A DNA stretch of 64,000 nucleotides, taken from positions 6,045-70,044 of the forward strand of contig CAKTYT010000008.1 of the NCBI GenBank assembly GCA_934633695.1. Reading direction: 5' to 3'. The first letter of the stretch is position 1, and every line of letters starts with the position of its first letter. The translations under genes were made by a program, and so were the position numbers. Below, one piece after another: positions 60,886-64,000 of this stretch. The notes beneath the pieces were generated by a model. It was given only the letters and a program-made list of their open reading frames with translations. It ran no database searches and was not told the origin of the DNA. This DNA is from an uncultured Clostridia bacterium (GTDB taxonomy: Bacteria > Bacillota > Clostridia > Christensenellales > CAG-138).

Positions 60886-61914
60886 TCAAACAAAACTCGT
60901 TTGCTTGTTATTATCCGTTGGCGGTGCATAACCCATATGCGTGTATCCGGCCGGAAGCAGAATGCGTCCGCGAGGGGTCCTTGCAATAAAGCCTAACTGA
61001 AGAAGATACGGCTCATATACATCTTCGATCGTTGAAGCGTCTTCACCCGTTGCAGCTGCAAGTGTATCAAGTCCAACAGGACGGCCGCCGAATTTGACGA
61101 TAAGGGTATGGAGCATACGCCTGTCAACAGAATCGAGTCCGAGTTCATCAATTTGAAGCATTTCAAGCCCGGCAATTGCGGATTCTTCATCAATTATGCC
61201 GTTCGCCTTGACCTGTGCAAAATCACGGACACGTCTGAGCAGCCTGTTTGCGATACGCGGGGTGCCTCTCGACCTTGAGGCAATTTCGTATGCACCATCG
61301 GAAGTGATCTCAATGTTCAAAATATCGGCACTTCTTGTGACAATCTGCTTAAGCATTTCGGGCGAATAAAGTTCAAGCTGCTCTTTTATACCGAACCTGT
61401 CGCGAAGAGGACTTGTCAAAAGCCCCATCCTTGTAGTGGCACCGACAAGAGTAAATCTCGGCAGCTCCATGCGTATCGAATGAGCCGAAGGTCCCTTGCC
61501 GATCACTATATCGTACGCAAAATCCTCCATTGCAGGGTAAAGAATTTCTTCAACGTTTGCATTGAGTCGATGGATCTCATCGATAAAGAGCACATCACCC
61601 TCATTGACGTTTGAAAGCAGTGCAGCGAGGTCAGCCGTTTTTGTTATCGCCGGACCGCTCGTTATGCGGAGATTTCCGCCCATTTCATTTGCAATTATTG
61701 CAGCGAGGGTTGTTTTGCCAAGCCCAGGGGGACCGTAAAGAAGAGCATGGTCGAGAGCTTCGCCGCGGAGCTTTGCTGCATGGATGTAAATCCGCATATG
61801 CTCCTTAACATTGTCCTGCCCGATATATTCGTTCAAAAAACGCGGGCGCAGACTGTATTCAGCTGTTTCATCCTCCATAAGAAGAGAAGAGGTTATAAGC
61901 CTGTCATCATTCAT
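60886..61914 (-). CDS. ruvB: Holliday junction branch migration ATPase RuvB
   Basis: A 342-residue AAA+ protein: RPRFLNEYIGQDNVKEHM at the N-terminus, GPPGLGKTTLAAIIANEM (Walker A) near residue 62, VLFIDEIHRLN (Walker B) near 112, TRMGLLTSPLRDRFG (sensor 1 and arginine finger) near 160, and a C-terminal winged helix (YLLQLGFIARTPRGR). It drives branch migration with RuvA; second-to-last gene of the ruv operon. Confidence 0.97.
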   Translation of the reverse strand: MNDDRLITSSLLMEDETAEYSLRPRFLNEYIGQDNVKEHMRIYIHAAKLRGEALDHALLYGPPGLGKTTLAAIIANEMGGNLRITSGPAITKTADLAALLSNVNEGDVLFIDEIHRLNANVEEILYPAMEDFAYDIVIGKGPSAHSIRMELPRFTLVGATTRMGLLTSPLRDRFGIKEQLELYSPEMLKQIVTRSADILNIEITSDGAYEIASRSRGTPRIANRLLRRVRDFAQVKANGIIDEESAIAGLEMLQIDELGLDSVDRRMLHTLIVKFGGRPVGLDTLAAATGEDASTIEDVYEPYLLQLGFIARTPRGRILLPAGYTHMGYAPPTDNNKQTSFV

Positions 61915-61935
61915 TTTGCACCTTCAACAAAAACA

Positions 61936-62532
61936 TTAAACATTCCTGGACAATTCCTTTAAAGCGAGCCTGATCATTTCTTCAACAGTATCGCAATCGG
62001 GCAGTGAAGCCGCGATCCTGCCTGCCGAAACGCCATCGCAGCCCATTGAGACGAGAGCCGCAATAACGTCCGAACGCATGGACGAGGAATTTTTAACGGA
62101 ATCGGCAGAAAAGCCGACATTATCAACAGAAACATCGTCAACCCTGCCCTTAAGCTCAAGAATAAGCCTCTGGGCACTCTTTTTCCCGACACCCTGTAAC
62201 TTTGAAAATGCGGCTTCGTTGTCGGTCAGCACTGCAAGCACGACATCATCGGCAGTCATGGAGGACAGCACGCTCAGTGCAACCTTCGGACCGACCTTTG
62301 AGATACTGATGAGCTTGCGGAACATGGATCGTTCACTTTCGGTAAAAAAACCGTAGAGAGCAACGGCGTCCTGTGCAAGGTGAAAATGAGCATAGAGCTT
62401 TGCAGGTTTACCGACTGCAAGGTTACAGAGGGTATTTTTACTGCAAATCAGCTCATAACCGACACCGCTTGTTTCAATGACCGCTCGGTCGGGGTAGATT
62501 GAATCGACAATCCCTTTTATGTGTGCGTACAT
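61936..62532 (-). CDS. ruvA: Holliday junction DNA helicase subunit RuvA
   Basis: A 198-residue protein with the OB-fold start (MYAHIKGIVDSIYPDRAVIE), tandem helix-hairpin-helix motifs (LISISKVGPKVALSVLS and LQGVGKKSAQRLILELKGR) and a C-terminal domain III (DVIAALVSMGCDG) that contacts RuvB. It forms the tetramer that holds the four-way junction. It lies between ruvC and ruvB. Confidence 0.97.
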   Translation of the reverse strand: MYAHIKGIVDSIYPDRAVIETSGVGYELICSKNTLCNLAVGKPAKLYAHFHLAQDAVALYGFFTESERSMFRKLISISKVGPKVALSVLSSMTADDVVLAVLTDNEAAFSKLQGVGKKSAQRLILELKGRVDDVSVDNVGFSADSVKNSSSMRSDVIAALVSMGCDGVSAGRIAASLPDCDTVEEMIRLALKELSRNV

Positions 62533-62541
62533 CTGCTCCTC

Positions 62542-63039
62542 CTATTTTATCCTGAAGCTTTCCGAAGCAGGTCCCGAAGTGTTTGCATGGCAGAGGGCAA
62601 CGCCCAGTGCATCGGCAGCGTCATCGGGTTTCGGTACTTTTGTAAGCTTGAGAAGCAGCTTGACCATCGTCTGCATCTGAAGCTTGTCGGCGTGTCCATC
62701 GCCGGTAACGCTGAGTTTTATTTCCATGGGGGTGTATTCATACAGCGGAAGTCCTGCCTGCTGAGCGGCAAGCACCGCAACGCCCCTTGCGGCGGCAACC
62801 TGCAATGCCGTTGTTGTATTTTTATAAAAGAAAAGCTCCTCGAAAGCGACGTGGTCGGGGTGAAAACGCTCTATCAACGCTCTTGTGCCGTTGTATAGTC
62901 TTTCGAGCCGTTCGGGAAAAGGTGTCTTTGCGTTTGTTTCGACTACACCGCAGTCAATTGCAGTAAACTTGCGGTTTTCAACATTTATAACGCCATAGCC
63001 CAGCAGTGCATAGCCGGGGTCAATGCCGAGAATAATCAT
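62542..63039 (-). CDS. ruvC: Holliday junction resolvase RuvC
   Basis: A 165-residue RNase H-fold endonuclease. GIDPGYALLGYGVI gives catalytic Asp7, FEELFFYKN gives Glu67, and KPDDAADALGVALCH carries the C-terminal acidic residues. It cuts Holliday junctions symmetrically. First gene of the ruvCAB operon. The ATG has only a moderate AAAGGG site. Confidence 0.96.
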   Translation of the reverse strand: MIILGIDPGYALLGYGVINVENRKFTAIDCGVVETNAKTPFPERLERLYNGTRALIERFHPDHVAFEELFFYKNTTTALQVAAARGVAVLAAQQAGLPLYEYTPMEIKLSVTGDGHADKLQMQTMVKLLLKLTKVPKPDDAADALGVALCHANTSGPASESFRIK

Positions 63040-63167
63040 TCGCTCGCTGCCCTTTCAAAAAACTCTCCGCACTGATTTTACCATTATTTTTCACGGCGGA
63101 CAACAGTCATTTGAAAAAAAGTTCGGAAACAATGGAAAAGAGCGGGGATAATGAGGATAAATCGAAT

Positions 63168-63206
63168 AAAAAACGGCCGCTGCCGTTAGACAGCCGCCGT
63201 TTTTTT
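63168..63206 (-). terminator. Rho-independent terminator of the partial LRR protein gene
   Basis: Stem of 13 pairs with one mismatch (AAAAACGGCGGCTG / CAGCGGCCGTTTTT on the minus strand), followed by T. Between this and ruvC (63040-63167) nothing else was seen. Confidence 0.85.
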
Positions 63207-63218
63207 CATATAGTGAAT

Positions 63219-64000
63219 TTACTCAAACCTTGCAGTGAGCGTTATGACGTTGTCATCGGTGTCGAGTTCGAGGGAGACATTAGTTGAAACAAGGTTTCCG
63301 TTTTCATCAAACCAACCGACAAAGCGGGAAAGAGCTGAAAGGGGATTTGCAGAATATTCATTGCCCACGAACTGAGGAATTGCTTCTGCGGTATAGCCGT
63401 AGACCGTGTCGTTAAAGAGAAGTCTGACTTTACCCGTTCCTTCTGCGGAAAGTGTAATCTTCGAATCGACCTCATTGTTGTCAAACCTTATGAGCTCCAG
63501 CTTGATAACATTGCAGAGTCCGGTGACGAATAATTCATGAGCATAGCAGCTGACGTCAACTTCGTCAAAAACCGAGGACGAAAAGACGAGCCGGTTCAGC
63601 TTGGGACAGTTCCTTATCGTGAGCTTCGCACCTGAAAGCGAGTCGATACTGAGGTATTCAAGCTCTTCAAAACCGGTAAGTGAAAGCTCTCCGGATGTCG
63701 GCAGCAGGAAGTCTTGCCTGTCGGTGCTTCCGATGAGTCCGAAGGAAAGCTCTGTCATTTTCTTTCCGGAGTCGGTGTACACGCACTTGACAGCATTCTC
63801 CCAAGTCAAACTATTGTTCGTGTCGATATTGGGATTGAAAAACTGTCCGTTGACAACGCCGGGGATTTGACTCGGAGCATTTAAAAACGCAAACAGCTGA
63901 GCCTGTTCATCGGTGAGCTGGGCAACAGGCTCTTCCGTTGGAGCTTCGGTCTGCTGGGCATTCTGAGTCACCTGTGCAGACGGTTCCTGAGACGGAATTT
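63219..64000 (-). CDS. LRR/InlB-type surface protein, relative of the dockerin protein at 10902 (partial, N-terminus outside window)
   Basis: The frame is open to the window edge and reads IPSQEPSAQVTQNAQQTEAP at its visible start, a Pro/Glu/Gln/Thr linker, so the true start and signal sequence lie outside. The body repeats the plan of the 10902 protein: an FLNAPSQIPGVVNGQFFN segment, leucine-rich strands (LSIDSLSGAKLTIRNCPKLN) and a closing beta repeat with GWFDENGNLVSTNV. It ends ITLTARFE without a dockerin. It is probably a lipoprotein or surface protein. The GTG at 63971 is not a convincing start. Confidence 0.75.
   Translation of the reverse strand, partial: IPSQEPSAQVTQNAQQTEAPTEEPVAQLTDEQAQLFAFLNAPSQIPGVVNGQFFNPNIDTNNSLTWENAVKCVYTDSGKKMTELSFGLIGSTDRQDFLLPTSGELSLTGFEELEYLSIDSLSGAKLTIRNCPKLNRLVFSSSVFDEVDVSCYAHELFVTGLCNVIKLELIRFDNNEVDSKITLSAEGTGKVRLLFNDTVYGYTAEAIPQFVGNEYSANPLSALSRFVGWFDENGNLVSTNVSLELDTDDNVITLTARFE

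Noticed and set aside
1..64000. CRISPR arrays, tRNA or rRNA genes, complete insertion sequences
   Set aside because: No regularly spaced short repeats, no cloverleaf-like sequence and no transposase reading frame were noticed; a dedicated scan could still find a missed tRNA.

Overview
The window looks like a chromosomal segment of an anaerobic, low-to-mid GC member of the Bacillota, most likely class Clostridia. Supporting signs are consensus sigma-A promoters (TTGACA-N17-TATAAT), strong AGGAGG ribosome binding sites, dockerin and BspA-type secreted proteins, a clostridial lysine-fermentation operon, and an F-type ATP synthase whose rotor carries a sodium-type binding motif. No rRNA, tRNA, CRISPR array or insertion sequence was recognised. 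The genus cannot be named from the sequence alone.

Left part (1-18.4 kb) is accessory DNA. It starts with an orphan RHS toxin tip (GIY-YIG type) and its likely immunity gene. Small orphan genes of immunity or membrane type follow, with decayed RHS-like and DUF4143 ATPase fragments. Then come a PLD-helicase-DUF3427 protein and two GNAT acetyltransferases, the second with an amber codon near its start. Next are two large ArsR-type regulators, each beside a secreted dockerin protein. The first pair is divergent, with face-to-face consensus promoters. The second dockerin gene is broken by a frameshift and lacks its signal peptide. A GyrI-like gene with a long leader closes the section.

The middle (18.7-35.2 kb, minus strand) is a cell-surface section. 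A nine-gene polysaccharide operon (PHP tyrosine phosphatase, chain-length protein, tyrosine kinase, LicD, two glycosyltransferases, polymerase, CDP-glycerol-type transferase, flippase) is driven from a promoter near 35.2 kb. Right after it lies a 2370-residue secreted protein combining a phosphodiester glycosidase, a purple-acid-phosphatase-like phosphoesterase and five tandem BspA modules. The phosphodiester chemistry on both sides suggests that the enzyme acts on phosphate-containing surface polymers; this is inference.

The right part (35.3-63 kb, almost all minus strand) is core: the complete ATP synthase operon (atpIBEFHAGDC, with a shortened epsilon subunit and a two-carboxylate c subunit), a TrmH-type methyltransferase, dnaG-rpoD, YetF/DUF4363, a Nudix hydrolase, a GH13 glycosidase and ychF. 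The lysine-to-butyrate operon kal-kce-kdd-kamA-kamD-kamE follows. A promoter and a clear lysine riboswitch precede it, so a lysine-sensing RNA controls lysine breakdown rather than the usual synthesis or uptake. A lone cell-wall hydrolase, the ruvC-ruvA-ruvB-coiled-coil operon and a truncated relative of the dockerin protein end the window. Lysine fermentation and a sodium-type ATP synthase fit together as the energy metabolism of an amino-acid-fermenting anaerobe.
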